NCBI RefSeq assembly: GCF_004364435.1
Contig: NZ_SOCT01000019.1
Coordinates: 1 to 52,789, forward strand
DNA: 52,789 bases
DNA from: Pseudomonas sp. LP_7_YM
GTDB lineage: Bacteria > Pseudomonadota > Gammaproteobacteria > Pseudomonadales > Pseudomonadaceae
Direction: 5' to 3'
Numbering within the stretch: position 1 is the first letter of the stretch; every line of letters starts with the position of its first letter. The translations under genes were made by a program, and so were the position numbers. The notes below the pieces were generated by a model. That model saw only the letters and a list, made by a program, of their open reading frames with translations. It ran no database searches and was not told the origin of the DNA. Below are positions 1 to 8,673 of this stretch, piece after piece.

Positions 1-50
1 CCGATGGTAGTGTGGGGTTTCCCCATGTGAGAGTAGGTCATCGTCAAGAT
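1..50 (+). rRNA. 5S rRNA, 3' end only (first of two copies)
   Basis: The first 50 bases match, base for base, the last 50 bases of the complete 5S gene at 154-272. Identity continues for about 6 bases past the gene and then stops. The 5' part lies outside the window. It is the first of two tandem 5S genes ending an rRNA operon that comes in from the left. Confidence 0.9.
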
Positions 51-60
51 TGAATTTCAG

Positions 61-95
61 AACCCCGTCTGCGCAAGCAGGTGGGGTTTTGTTTT
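61..95 (+). terminator. Intrinsic terminator after first 5S copy
   Basis: A 12-bp stem (AACCCCGTCTGC pairing with GCAGGTGGGGTT, with two G-U pairs) around a GCAA loop is followed by a T-rich run. It sits about 10 bases past the 5S end, as rRNA operon terminators do. Confidence 0.75.
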
Positions 96-153
96 AAGTG
101 AAGGTCATCCATTTTCGCTGGCACGTTACCGGGTAACGGATCAGCTGCAGAAT

Positions 154-272
154 TTCTTGACGACCATAGAGCATTGGAACCACCTGATCCCATCCCGAAC
201 TCAGTAGTGAAACGATGTATCGCCGATGGTAGTGTGGGGTTTCCCCATGTGAGAGTAGGTCATCGTCAAGAT
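154..272 (+). rRNA. rrf: 5S ribosomal RNA (second, complete copy)
   Basis: This is a structural RNA of the large ribosomal subunit, about 119 nt. It carries the typical Pseudomonas 5S core, including the loop segment ATCCCATCCCGAACTCAG and the 3' half TGTGGGGTTTCCCCATGTGA. The two ends pair (TTCTTGACGAC with GTCATCGTCAAGA). The exact 5' end is uncertain by a base or two. The 58-base spacer from the first copy's terminator holds a perfect small hairpin (CGTTACC-G-GGTAACG, 124-138). The second copy has its own terminator, so the operon ends in 5S-terminator-5S-terminator. Confidence 0.93.
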
Positions 273-280
273 TGAATTCC

Positions 281-316
281 AAAACCCCTGTCTGCTCACG
301 CAGACAGGGGTTTTGT
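281..316 (+). terminator. Intrinsic terminator of the rRNA operon
   Basis: A perfect 14-bp stem (AAAACCCCTGTCTG and CAGACAGGGGTTTT) with a 6-base loop, ending in T's. It closes the rRNA operon; the next gene is on the opposite strand. Confidence 0.9.
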
Positions 317-377
317 CGTTTCAGGGTCATAAAAAAGCCAGCTTCCGTTGCCGAAAGCTGGCGCTGATCACCCTGCT

Positions 378-1969
378 TTAGAACTGGTAGCTTACCGTCG
401 CACTGACATTGCGCTCTTCGCCCATGTAGCAGAAATTCAGGCTGGCACAGGGACGCAACGTAAGACTCATTGGTGAGGGTATTGGCATTAAGCCGGACGT
501 CAGGTCGTAACCCACCGAAGCGTTCCACAGCGTATAGGAAGGCACCTTCATGATGTTGACCCAGCTTGAGTCGACATAGCGCACGCCAGTGCCCAAACGC
601 AGCCCCTCCAGTGCGCCGCTGTTGAACGTGTAGTCCCCCAAACCGATGCTATGTGTTTCGGCGCTTGAGTGGGAGAGTTGCCCTTGTTGTCGGTATCGCT
701 GACCGTGCTCGGCATCGACTTCGAATATTCAATATCAGTCAGGGTATAGCTGCCCAGCACCTTGAAGTTTTCAGTCAACTGCTTGTGCGCTTCAAGCTCC
801 AGCCCCTGAGCGCGAACAGCCCCGATCGCGCGATAGAAGTTCTCTTGAGGCAGTTTGGTAGCCAGATTCTCCTGATCGATACGGAACACCGAAGCCGTAA
901 ACAGATCGTCAGTGCCAGGTGGCTGGTACTTGATGCCCGCTTCCCACTGCTTGCCATCGGTAGGTGCCAACGGGTTGCCCGCGCTGTCCGAATACGAATT
1001 CGGGTTAAAGGATTCCGAATAGCTGATGTAAGGCGCAATACCGTTATCGAACAGATACAGGACACCGGCCCGACCTGTGGTCTTGGTGCGCTTGTCGTTG
1101 ACCTCTGTGCCTTCAGGTCGGTTGTACTCGGCGATGCGATTCTCGTCAGACGTCTCTACCCAGTCATGACGCAAACCGAGCGAGAAGCGCCACTTATCCC
1201 ACTCGACAAGATCCTGCGCATACGCACCGGTCTGCTCCAGACGCCGCAGGTAGCGGGTCGGATCGTAGTAGCTGATCGTTGAGTTGCCGTATACCGGACT
1301 GAACGCATTGATCGGCGCCAGCGACCCGCTCTGCCAATCGACCACCGTTTTTCGCCGCTGATAGTCCGCGCTAAGCAGCGCAGTATGTTTGACGGGGCCC
1401 GTGAAGAAATCAGCCTGCAGCATGTTATCGACGACATACGAATGCAGGTGCTCGTTAGCGCCTGAGTAATAACGGTTTAGCTCGTTGCTCGTCGGTGACG
1501 TCCAGCCGTAGCTATAGACCTGATCCAGATTCACCTTCGAATCCAGATAACGGAAGTTCTGGCGTGCGGGGAAGACATCATTGAAGCGATGCTCGAGCTG
1601 GTAGCCGAAGGATTGTTGATCACGGCTATAACCATTGATGCCGGGCTCGCCTTCGAAGAAGTGCTCGGAGATGCGCTGGCCGTTGCGCTGATGCAACGCG
1701 CCGTCTGCCGGGTTGCCACCGTGGTAGCCGCCTTCAGGGTCATGCTGCAGGTACGCCTGGAGCGTAAGCGACGTGTGTTCGGTGAAGTCGATGCTCACAA
1801 CCGAAGCCTGCGCGGCCAGCGCCTGCAACGGTACGGCAAAGGCGGACAGCGTGGTGGAGATCAACGCCACGCGTATGGCCGAACCGAGCAGGGAAGGTCT
1901 GGCGGTATCTGAGCCCAGAGGCATAAGCGGCTCAGGATGAACTTGGGATAAACGTGGGAGCCTGGTCAT
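378..1969 (-). pseudogene. Degraded TonB-dependent siderophore receptor
   Basis: This is an outer-membrane ferric-siderophore receptor in ruins. The start (1969) gives a signal peptide ending near AVPLQALAAQA. This runs straight into beta-barrel sequence (from about residue 56), so the N-terminal signalling (STN) domain and the plug are missing. Normal receptors of this class have about 800 residues. The barrel is well preserved (SYSESFNPNSY, GKQWEAGIKY, RAQGLELEAHK). An extra C in a run at 635-639 then breaks the frame. Downstream, the barrel continues in a second frame (SGALEGLRLGTGVRYVDSSW), needs a third frame for DVRLNANTLTNESYVAS near 445-500, and returns to the second for the terminal strand NVSATVSYQF (stop 378). 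The middle switch looks like a small deletion; the last is one extra C. It is the third gene of the sigma/FecR set. Close to ferrioxamine-type receptors by feel, but the substrate is not assignable. Confidence 0.85.
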
Positions 1970-2051
1970 TGCGGATTCCGTCGAGGTCGGTAATGAGAGT
2001 ACTGATCTCTAAGCCGGACTTGCTCGCAGAACCCGCCAAAATAATCGTTCG

Positions 2052-3068
2052 TCAGGCACTGCGTTGCAGCGTCACCCACCAGCGCGTTCGGTATTTGAGT
2101 CGTACCGGCAAGGTTTGCGCAAGGATCGCCAGCAGCTTATCGGTGTCTTCCAGACGAAACACCCCGGACAGGCGCAACTGGCCGATGTCCTGCTCGCAGG
2201 CCACATAGCCACGACGATAGCGTGCGACTTCAGCGATGAAATCGTCCAGACGCATGTCACGGGTGACGAGCAATCCGTCAGCCCACGCACCCGGGTCCAT
2301 ATCCAGCGCAGGCAGCAACTCCGCCCGCTGACCGTTGAGCGAATAGCTCTGGCCAGCGAGCACAGTCTGCGGCGATGAACCCAGCGAATGAATCAGCACA
2401 CGACCCTCCATGACGCTGAGCCGCGTACGATGTTCATCCTGACGCACCACAAAGCGTCCGGTGAGCCCTTCGACCCTTCCATGCTGGCAGCTGATGAGCA
2501 GTGGTCGTGGGGTTGTGCTCCCCGTATCGGCACCGCAGGTGACCAGAATCTCGCCTTTGCTCAGCGCGATCAGCCGCTGCTTCGCGCTGAGGTGCTGATC
2601 CACGGCCGAATCGGTATTGAGCAGCAGCCGCGTCCCGTCAGCCAGCGCAACACCGCTGCGCTGGCCGACCTGAGTCGAGAAATCGGCTGTCCACTGTTGC
2701 CAAGGTGTCAGGTCCCTGGCCAGGTACGCACCGGCCCCTGCCACCACCAGCCCCGACAACAGCTTCAGTGCCTGCCGGCGACCCAATCGCTGAGCGGTTG
2801 CTTGCAGCGCATTGATGGCCGCGCCGCTCGCGGGGAGAGCCTCAAATTGGCTGTGTAAATCGGTGTCGAGCCTCTGCACCCATTGCCAGGCGCATTCATG
2901 ATCAGGATGAGCAGCACGCCATTGATCGCAACGCTGGCGTAGCGGTGGGCTGACGGTATGGTCATTCAAGCGGATCATCCACTCGATGGCTTGCCGGACC
3001 ACCGCAGGTGAAGGCTGAGGGGAGTGGATCAAGGACGCCTGATTCATGCGTTGTGGCTCACGTTTCAT
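2052..3068 (-). CDS. fecR: FecR-type anti-sigma regulator
   Basis: This is an inner-membrane regulator that controls the adjacent ECF sigma factor in response to receptor occupancy. The N-terminal third is the DUF4880 cytoplasmic domain (AIEWMIRLNDHTVSPPLRQR). A single membrane segment follows near residues 100-120 (LKLLSGLVVAGAGAYLA). Then comes the periplasmic FecR domain (RSGVALADGTRLLLNTDS) with a C-terminal secretin/STN-like part. It has 338 residues, normal for the family. Its start overlaps the end of the sigma gene by 11 bases; a second ATG seven codons in is also possible. The STN domain that should contact it has been deleted from the neighbouring receptor, so this regulator may no longer receive a signal from it. 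Confidence 0.88.
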   Translation of the reverse strand: MKREPQRMNQASLIHSPQPSPAVVRQAIEWMIRLNDHTVSPPLRQRCDQWRAAHPDHECAWQWVQRLDTDLHSQFEALPASGAAINALQATAQRLGRRQALKLLSGLVVAGAGAYLARDLTPWQQWTADFSTQVGQRSGVALADGTRLLLNTDSAVDQHLSAKQRLIALSKGEILVTCGADTGSTTPRPLLISCQHGRVEGLTGRFVVRQDEHRTRLSVMEGRVLIHSLGSSPQTVLAGQSYSLNGQRAELLPALDMDPGAWADGLLVTRDMRLDDFIAEVARYRRGYVACEQDIGQLRLSGVFRLEDTDKLLAILAQTLPVRLKYRTRWWVTLQRSA

Positions 3069-3558
3069 ACTTCAGTTGATAGCAGTGATACAGCGCGTCG
3101 GCCACATAGCGTTCAACAGAGCGCAGGGAGATGCCCATCTGTTCGGCGATGTGCCTGTAAGGCATGCCTTCGCACTGCGCCAGAAGAAACGCGCGGCGTA
3201 CATTCGGTTTGAGCCCGTCGAGCATCCTTGCGATGCTTTCCAGCAACTCGAACACAAGCTCCCGGACTTCTGGTGAAGGCGTCTCGTGCTCGGGTAAACG
3301 GGCGAGCGCTTGAAGGTAGGCACGCTCCAGTTCCTCGCGGCGCCAATGATCGATGACCAGACCTCGCGCGACGGTGCGTAAAAACGCTCGCGGCGCTGTC
3401 AGTTCCAGTCGTTCGCTGCGATTGAGCAAGCGAAGGAACGTGTCGTGCGCCAGGTCCGCAGCATCCGCTGCGTTGCCCAGCTTGCTGCGTAGCCAGCCGT
3501 TGAGCCAGCCATGGTGATCGCTGTATAGCGTGCGCAGGGTCATGTCGTAAGAAGGCAT
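3058..3558 (-). CDS. fecI: ECF sigma factor, FecI type
   Basis: This is an extracytoplasmic-function sigma-70 factor of the iron-responsive FecI family, 166 residues. Region 2 is visible at NAADAADLAHDTFLRLL and FLRTVARGLVIDHWRR. Region 4 is at LKPNVRRAFLLAQCEGM and IAEQMGISLRSVERYV (helix-turn-helix). It is the first gene of the sigma-FecR-receptor unit, overlapping fecR. A partial Fur-like box lies 30 bases upstream. In such systems the sigma factor transcribes the receptor gene, which here is broken, so any remaining role would be on other targets or none. Confidence 0.9.
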   Translation of the reverse strand: MPSYDMTLRTLYSDHHGWLNGWLRSKLGNAADAADLAHDTFLRLLNRSERLELTAPRAFLRTVARGLVIDHWRREELERAYLQALARLPEHETPSPEVRELVFELLESIARMLDGLKPNVRRAFLLAQCEGMPYRHIAEQMGISLRSVERYVADALYHCYQLKYET

Positions 3559-3587
3559 CGAAACGCGCCATCCAAGCGTCGCTTAAA

Positions 3588-3602
3588 TGATAATTAGTCG
3601 CA
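3588..3602 (-). promoter_or_regulatory. Possible Fur box upstream of fecI
   Basis: On the plus strand the sequence TGATAATTAGTCGCA has one perfect half (TGATAAT) of the 7-1-7 Fur consensus and a weak second half (4 of 7). It sits 30 bases upstream of the sigma start, where iron repression is expected for FecI genes. The match alone is modest. Confidence 0.45.
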
Positions 3603-3643
3603 TTGTGTGAAGGCGTCGAGCAATTTGCAACCGTTCGCGACAA

Positions 3644-3679
3644 TAACAAAGCCCGCCCAGGTCTGTTCCGGGGCGGGCT
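3644..3679 (-). terminator. Terminator of the mgo operon
   Basis: Read on the minus strand, a GC-rich 8-bp stem (GCCCGCCC ... GGGCGGGC) with a loop of about 12 bases is followed by TTTGTT. It lies just past the end of the last mgo gene and before the divergent-side sigma promoter. Confidence 0.8.
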
Positions 3680-3700
3680 ACGCATTGCAAAAGCTTTGAA

Positions 3701-4189
3701 TCAGGCGAAAAGTTTCTCTACGTTTTCCATCGCACCCGCAGCAAAACCCTGCAGAAACGCCCGGAAATCGTCGGTGCTGAGCGGGTTGCCTGCAGCCGGT
3801 TCGGCAATGATCGTCCAGGTAGCGACACTGCTGTTCTCGTCGGTAGCCTTCACAGTCATCGACGCCCAAAGGTTGCCGACGCCGAGGTTGTTATAGAGGG
3901 TCGTCCAGGTCATCGAAAACCCATTGTCGTCCCGCGAGTTGAGTTGCTCGACCACCTCAAGGCCGCCCTCCTTGAACTTCTTGTGGCGGACCGAACCGAC
4001 ACCGTCGCCAATCACCTGGATGCTGTCGAGCGCCGGAATGAATTTGTCGAAGCCGCCGAAATTGCCGACCACCTTCCACACCTTGCTCGCCTCGGCTGAG
4101 ACGTTAACCGAAGCGACCACAGGCGTGGCTGCCGGGTTGCGGATCAGGGTGTCGGGGCTAAGGGGCTGGATGTTGTTGATTACGTTCAT
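3701..4189 (-). CDS. mgoD: SRPBCC/polyketide cyclase-like protein, MgoD/PvfD
   Basis: This 162-residue protein has the START/Bet v1-like (SRPBCC) fold: residues VNVSAEASKVWKVVGNFGGF, a central GVGSVRHKKF strand pair, and a C-terminal helix (FLQGFAAGAMENVEKLF). No catalytic motif is obvious. It is the last gene of the four-gene operon, 41 bases after the NRPS-like gene, with a good ribosome site (GGAG 8 bases before ATG). In mgo/pvf operons this position is held by such a cyclase-like protein, whose role in signal formation is not settled in what I know. Assignment rests on gene order plus fold. Confidence 0.8.
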   Translation of the reverse strand: MNVINNIQPLSPDTLIRNPAATPVVASVNVSAEASKVWKVVGNFGGFDKFIPALDSIQVIGDGVGSVRHKKFKEGGLEVVEQLNSRDDNGFSMTWTTLYNNLGVGNLWASMTVKATDENSSVATWTIIAEPAAGNPLSTDDFRAFLQGFAAGAMENVEKLFA

Positions 4190-4230
4190 GTCATTCTCCG
4201 GTTTCGTAGTGAGTGTCGCGTTGAGAGCGT

Positions 4231-7200
4231 TCAGATGAAGTCGATTTCTTTCAGGTAATCACAACCCTTGCGCAGCAGCGCCGGGGTTTTCTGCGGGTAG
4301 GGTTCGCCCATCCTCTGCACCCCGGCGAGGGCGTTCGGATGGGCGATCATCGAGATGTCGCCGATGTCTTCCTCGACGCCGTCGAGGTAAAAACCGAGTA
4401 CGCCGAACAGCGCGTTCTGGCTGTCGACCCTGCTCAGTTGTGTCTGCCAGTGGGCAATGCTGACCATCTCGAATTCACGCCCGGCCTCGCGGAAGGCGTC
4501 GACATAGCCGGCCCAGCTCAACGGCTCGGGGTTATGCAGGTTGAATACCGCGCGATCGGGTTGATAACGACTGGCGTGAAAGCCGATGAAGCGGGCGAGA
4601 AAATCCACCGGCATCAGGTCGAAGGCCATCGGGAAATCAGGCACCTGCCCCAGTTGCATTGAGCCCTTGAGCATCAGCATCAGCCGGTTCTTGTGAGGCT
4701 GACACACGCCTGTGACGCTGTTGAACGCAATGTTGCCAGGGCGATAAACGTTCACCCACGCGCCCTGTTCGCGCGCCTGTTGCAGGATGCGCTCGGCAAC
4801 CCATTTGGACAGGTTGTAGCCATTCTTGATGTAGATCGGCGGGGTCTGCGCGGCAGGCGCTTCTAGCACGCTGCCATCGGCGCCCACGGCGCTGGAGGCG
4901 GAAAGGGTAGAGATGAAGTTGAAGACCTTCTTGCTGCGTCCCTCGCACAGGCGCAGGCACTCGAAGATTGGCGCCACATTGTCTTTGGCCAGCGATTCGT
5001 AATCCTGCACGTGATTGACGTTGGCGGCGTTGTGCACCAGGGCGCCGAACTCACCATCGAGTCGCTCGTACACGTCGTCGCTCAAGCCCAATTGTGGCCG
5101 GGTGATATCGGCTGCATAAACCCGCACTCGACTCAGGTCCAGATGTTCCAGGCGGTTCTCGCGCAGGGCCTGCCCAAAGCGATCCTGCGCCGTCATCCCG
5201 TGGCTTTCACGCACCAGACAGGCCACTTCGGTCGCGCCCCAGGCCAGCAGCGCCTGGACGATGTGCACACCGAGAAACCCGTTGGCGCCGGTGACGATGA
5301 CCTTGTGCACATCGCCCAGCCGCCCGGCCGGCAGCGCAGGCAACTGCAGTGCGATGGTCGCGTCCTGAATCGCCTGCGCACTGACTTTCCACGACGTTGA
5401 TCCATTGCTGTCGATCAATGACGCCAGGTTGATCAGCGTCGGTGCCTCGATGAAGCGGTTGATCGCAATACTGCGCCCGAAGCGCTGACGTATCCCCAGC
5501 AGCATCTGCGACAGCAGGATCGAGTGTCCGCCCAGATTGAAGAAGCTCTCCTCGGTGGAAATATCCCCAGGCGGTAGATCCAGCAGGTTGGCCCACATCG
5601 CCAGCAAAAGGCGCTCGCTTTCGGTTTCCGGCTGACGGCGCGCAACGTGCTCAACCAGCTTGACCGGCAACTGCAGCAGCGCCTTGCGATCGACCTTGCC
5701 ATTGCTGGCGAACGGCATTTCGGCAAGCTCGGTGTACGCTGTCGGCCGCATGTAGTCAGGCAACAGGCGCTCGACGTGCGCCTTTAGCAATTGGCACGCC
5801 GCGTCGGGCTCAGCGCCGTGGGGTTGAGCGACAAAGGCCAGGACCCGCCGCTGCTCATCAACCACCACGGCGACCTGTCGATACAACTGGCTGTCGCGCA
5901 GGCAATGCTCGATTTCTTCCGGCTCGACCCGGAACCCGCGAATCTTCACCTGGTTATCACGCCGCCCGGACAGCTCGACGCCCTCGGCGGTCCATTTGCC
6001 GATATCGCCGGTGCGATAGGCCCGCAGCCTTTCACCATTGCCCAGCTCGATCTGCACATAGCGCGCTGCGGTGAGCGTCGGGTTGTGGATGTAGCCCAGA
6101 CACACGCCCGGCCCGACGATGTACAGCTCCCCAAGCGTCTGCTCGGCAACCGGTTGCATGTGGTCATCGAGAATCAACAACTGGCTGTTGGCAATGGGCC
6201 GCCCCAGATTGCGATTGCTGCTCCCCGGATAAAATTGTCCGGCGGTGATGAGTACCGTCGCTTCGGTCGGCCCGTACAGGTTGTGAAACTGGCACTGCGC
6301 AGCCAGTCGCTCGATCACGTGAGGCTCGCAGACATCGCCTCCGGTGCACAGATGTTCAAGCGTCAACGCCTCATCCATCGGCAAAATGCTGAGCAGAGCG
6401 GGCGGCAAAAACGCGTGGCTGAGGTTTTGCTTGAGCAACTGCATCAATTGCAGTGGATCGCGGCGATGGTCCTCGCAGGCCACCACCAATTCGGCCCCGC
6501 TAAGCAGCGTCGGGAAAATATCGATCACCGAGGAGTCAAAGCTCAGCGTCGAGAACTGCAAGACCCGGCTCTGCTCAGACAGGCTGACGTAATCGGCATA
6601 CCAGGCCGTAAAGTGGCTCAGGTTGCGTTGACTGAGCATCACCCCTTTGGGATGCCCGGTGGTGCCCGAGGTGTAGAGCGCCATGCAGGGCGCATCTGGC
6701 TCGGGTGTGCGTCGCAGCAACGGCTCGGAGGTGGGCGTGACTGCGACGTTACTGATGTCCAGGCCCGGCACACATTCACCCGCCAGCGGGTGCTGACCAT
6801 CGTGGAGCAGCAGTACGGCGTTCGCGTTCTCCAGGATGTACTGCTGGCGCTGCAACGGTTGGCTGGGGTCAAGCGGCAGATACACCGCGCCATGGCCCAG
6901 AATGGCCAGAACCCCGGCGAACAGCGCGGCCGATTTCGGCAGGCAAATGCCGATCACCTGCGGACCTTCTTCAGCGTCTTTGAGCAGCGGTTGCATGAGC
7001 GCCTGAATCGCGACGCTGTGGGCGCGCAAAGCGTCATAGCTGACGCGCTGACCGTCGACGTTCAACGCAGTTCGGGTGCCGAAGGTGGCGAAGCTGCGGT
7101 CCAGTCGTACCGCCAAAGGCTGCTCCGCGATGCTCAACAATGTAGGCTGCGCGGTGTGATTAAAGCGATGTTCGAAGGCCAGTCGATCCAATGTGTGCAG

Positions 7201-7683
7201 GCCCGCCTGGCATTCGCTCTGGGGCGGCTCGACCTGCCCGACGCGGGCGAGGTATTCGGGATCGCGAGAGGAGCGGCTGACCAACAATGCGATGCGCTCA
7301 ATCAGCATGGTTACGACGCTGTCATGCAGCATTCGACCGTTGCCCGAGGGCTCGGCAGGTACGTGTTCTCGCACGATCAAGCGCTGGGCAGTGGCCGAAC
7401 CGGACCAACACAGCAGCTCCACTGCTGGCAACCCGGAGCCGGCATGCAGCGTCAGGCCCACCCGCAGCCCCAAGTGCACAGAGGTCCCGAAGGCTTGCCG
7501 TCGCACGCTCGCCAAGTCCAGGGTGCCATCCTCGATGAGCATCGACACACCGCTCAGCGAGCTGTCTTGCAGCGCTTGCGCATCGACCAAACGATGGATC
7601 TGGTGGCCGTGGCTGTCGAGTTCTGCGCTCAGTTGGCTCAAGGCCCGACTGTGGCCGACGAGTATGATCTTCAGGCGTTTCAT
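4231..7683 (-). CDS. mgoA: NRPS-like A-T-reductase, MgoA/PvfC
   Basis: This is a single-module nonribosomal peptide synthetase-like enzyme of 1150 residues. Residues 1-165 are an N-terminal region I do not recognise. The adenylation domain spans about 190-670: LYTSGTTGHPKGV (337-349), NLYGPTEATV (468-477), YRTGDIGKW (556-564), GRRDNQVKIRGFR (573-585) and NGKVDRKAL (661-669). A carrier domain follows with the phosphopantetheine serine in FFNLGGHSILL (714-724). The C-terminal thioester reductase has the nucleotide-binding VTGANGFLG (797-805) and the catalytic pair in YNLSKWVAE. There is no condensation domain. By analogy with MgoA/PvfC/HamD it loads one amino acid (leucine or valine in studied cases) and releases it reductively for N-oxidation by the neighbour. 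Its ATG overlaps the upstream stop (ATGA), so translation is coupled. Confidence 0.9.
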   Translation of the reverse strand: MKRLKIILVGHSRALSQLSAELDSHGHQIHRLVDAQALQDSSLSGVSMLIEDGTLDLASVRRQAFGTSVHLGLRVGLTLHAGSGLPAVELLCWSGSATAQRLIVREHVPAEPSGNGRMLHDSVVTMLIERIALLVSRSSRDPEYLARVGQVEPPQSECQAGLHTLDRLAFEHRFNHTAQPTLLSIAEQPLAVRLDRSFATFGTRTALNVDGQRVSYDALRAHSVAIQALMQPLLKDAEEGPQVIGICLPKSAALFAGVLAILGHGAVYLPLDPSQPLQRQQYILENANAVLLLHDGQHPLAGECVPGLDISNVAVTPTSEPLLRRTPEPDAPCMALYTSGTTGHPKGVMLSQRNLSHFTAWYADYVSLSEQSRVLQFSTLSFDSSVIDIFPTLLSGAELVVACEDHRRDPLQLMQLLKQNLSHAFLPPALLSILPMDEALTLEHLCTGGDVCEPHVIERLAAQCQFHNLYGPTEATVLITAGQFYPGSSNRNLGRPIANSQLLILDDHMQPVAEQTLGELYIVGPGVCLGYIHNPTLTAARYVQIELGNGERLRAYRTGDIGKWTAEGVELSGRRDNQVKIRGFRVEPEEIEHCLRDSQLYRQVAVVVDEQRRVLAFVAQPHGAEPDAACQLLKAHVERLLPDYMRPTAYTELAEMPFASNGKVDRKALLQLPVKLVEHVARRQPETESERLLLAMWANLLDLPPGDISTEESFFNLGGHSILLSQMLLGIRQRFGRSIAINRFIEAPTLINLASLIDSNGSTSWKVSAQAIQDATIALQLPALPAGRLGDVHKVIVTGANGFLGVHIVQALLAWGATEVACLVRESHGMTAQDRFGQALRENRLEHLDLSRVRVYAADITRPQLGLSDDVYERLDGEFGALVHNAANVNHVQDYESLAKDNVAPIFECLRLCEGRSKKVFNFISTLSASSAVGADGSVLEAPAAQTPPIYIKNGYNLSKWVAERILQQAREQGAWVNVYRPGNIAFNSVTGVCQPHKNRLMLMLKGSMQLGQVPDFPMAFDLMPVDFLARFIGFHASRYQPDRAVFNLHNPEPLSWAGYVDAFREAGREFEMVSIAHWQTQLSRVDSQNALFGVLGFYLDGVEEDIGDISMIAHPNALAGVQRMGEPYPQKTPALLRKGCDYLKEIDFI

Positions 7684-8624
7684 TGCACGCCTCCCGCTGG
7701 CAGGTAGTCAGCAAGGGCACGTTGCACACAGGTGAAATCGAGCATCGAGCTGGTCTTGAAGAAACGCACAATGTTGCCCACCAGCGGGTGATGACGATTG
7801 ATCGGGAAGCACATCGCCTGGCTTTCGTCGCGCAGCGCCTGACGGATCGGCTCGGCCACGTCGAGGTGCTCGATAAGCACGAAGTCGAAGGACTTCTGAA
7901 TGTCGTTGGTCAGATATTGAGCGATGAACACCGGCATGATCGTAGCGATGATTTCCCGGTCTTCTTTAGGCGCTGCATGCCAGTAAATGCGCACCATCCG
8001 CGCCCAGAATCCTGAATGCCTGCCTTCATCGAGCAGGTGATCGGCCATCAACCCCTTGATCGATTGCTTCACCGTGTCGTCCCTGGCAAATGCCGCGACA
8101 TCGTTGGTCACGGTGTTCTCGGCAATGGCGACGCAAATCAACTCGACGGCGCCGCGCAAGTGTTCAGGCGCCAGCGCCAGGGCAGCAGGAATCGCCCGGC
8201 TCAACTCGATTTCCAGCGGCAGCTGGATCGGCTGGATGCCAGTCAGTGCCATGGTCTGCTGCATGAAGTCCATGGCCACCAACGCGTGGTAGTCCTCATC
8301 GACCACCACCGTCATGGCGTCGTAGCGGCAGGCGAACGGAAAGCGGATCGCAAAGTTGTCCTTGGCGATACTGCGCGCGGTCCTGTCGACGATTTCGGTC
8401 TCGAAAATCACCACGTCGTTGATGAATTTGTACAGGCTCTGAATCAGTGCAAAGTCGCGCAGGTGTGGGCAATGACGGGTGAAGGTCTCACTGAGCACCA
8501 GCGGCTGGCGACTCAGGGGGTAGATGAGTTTTTCGTCGTTCTCGACGACGCGGCGCGGGCGGGTGCGAATCGTCGCACGGCTTTCCCAGTCATCGGCAAA
8601 GGACCGATAGTCGTCAGCGTTCAT
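7680..8624 (-). CDS. mgoC: AurF-like di-iron N-oxygenase, MgoC/PvfB
   Basis: This 314-residue protein belongs to the p-aminobenzoate N-oxygenase (AurF) family of non-haem di-iron enzymes, which oxidise amines. Likely metal ligands are E75 (FETEI), E110 and H113 (VDEDYHAL), E169 (VAIAENTV), and E200 and H203 (LLDEGRHSGFW), the expected E / ExxH / E / ExxxH-like spread. It lies between mgoB (49 bases upstream) and mgoA (4-base overlap). In the mgo/pvf/ham systems this enzyme installs the N-oxygen that ends up in the diazeniumdiolate signal. The ribosome site GAGG precedes ATG by 8 bases. Confidence 0.88.
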   Translation of the reverse strand: MNADDYRSFADDWESRATIRTRPRRVVENDEKLIYPLSRQPLVLSETFTRHCPHLRDFALIQSLYKFINDVVIFETEIVDRTARSIAKDNFAIRFPFACRYDAMTVVVDEDYHALVAMDFMQQTMALTGIQPIQLPLEIELSRAIPAALALAPEHLRGAVELICVAIAENTVTNDVAAFARDDTVKQSIKGLMADHLLDEGRHSGFWARMVRIYWHAAPKEDREIIATIMPVFIAQYLTNDIQKSFDFVLIEHLDVAEPIRQALRDESQAMCFPINRHHPLVGNIVRFFKTSSMLDFTCVQRALADYLPAGGVQ

Positions 8625-8673
8625 GAGGTCGTCCTCGTGTGAAGGGCAAAGGGTTCAGCGGTTGGCGAGCGAT

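Noticed and set aside
5791..7707. A 638-codon plus-strand open frame opposite mgoA
   Set aside because: It mirrors the NRPS codons in a GC-rich gene, has composition typical of antisense frames and matches no family. The minus-strand gene has full NRPS motifs.
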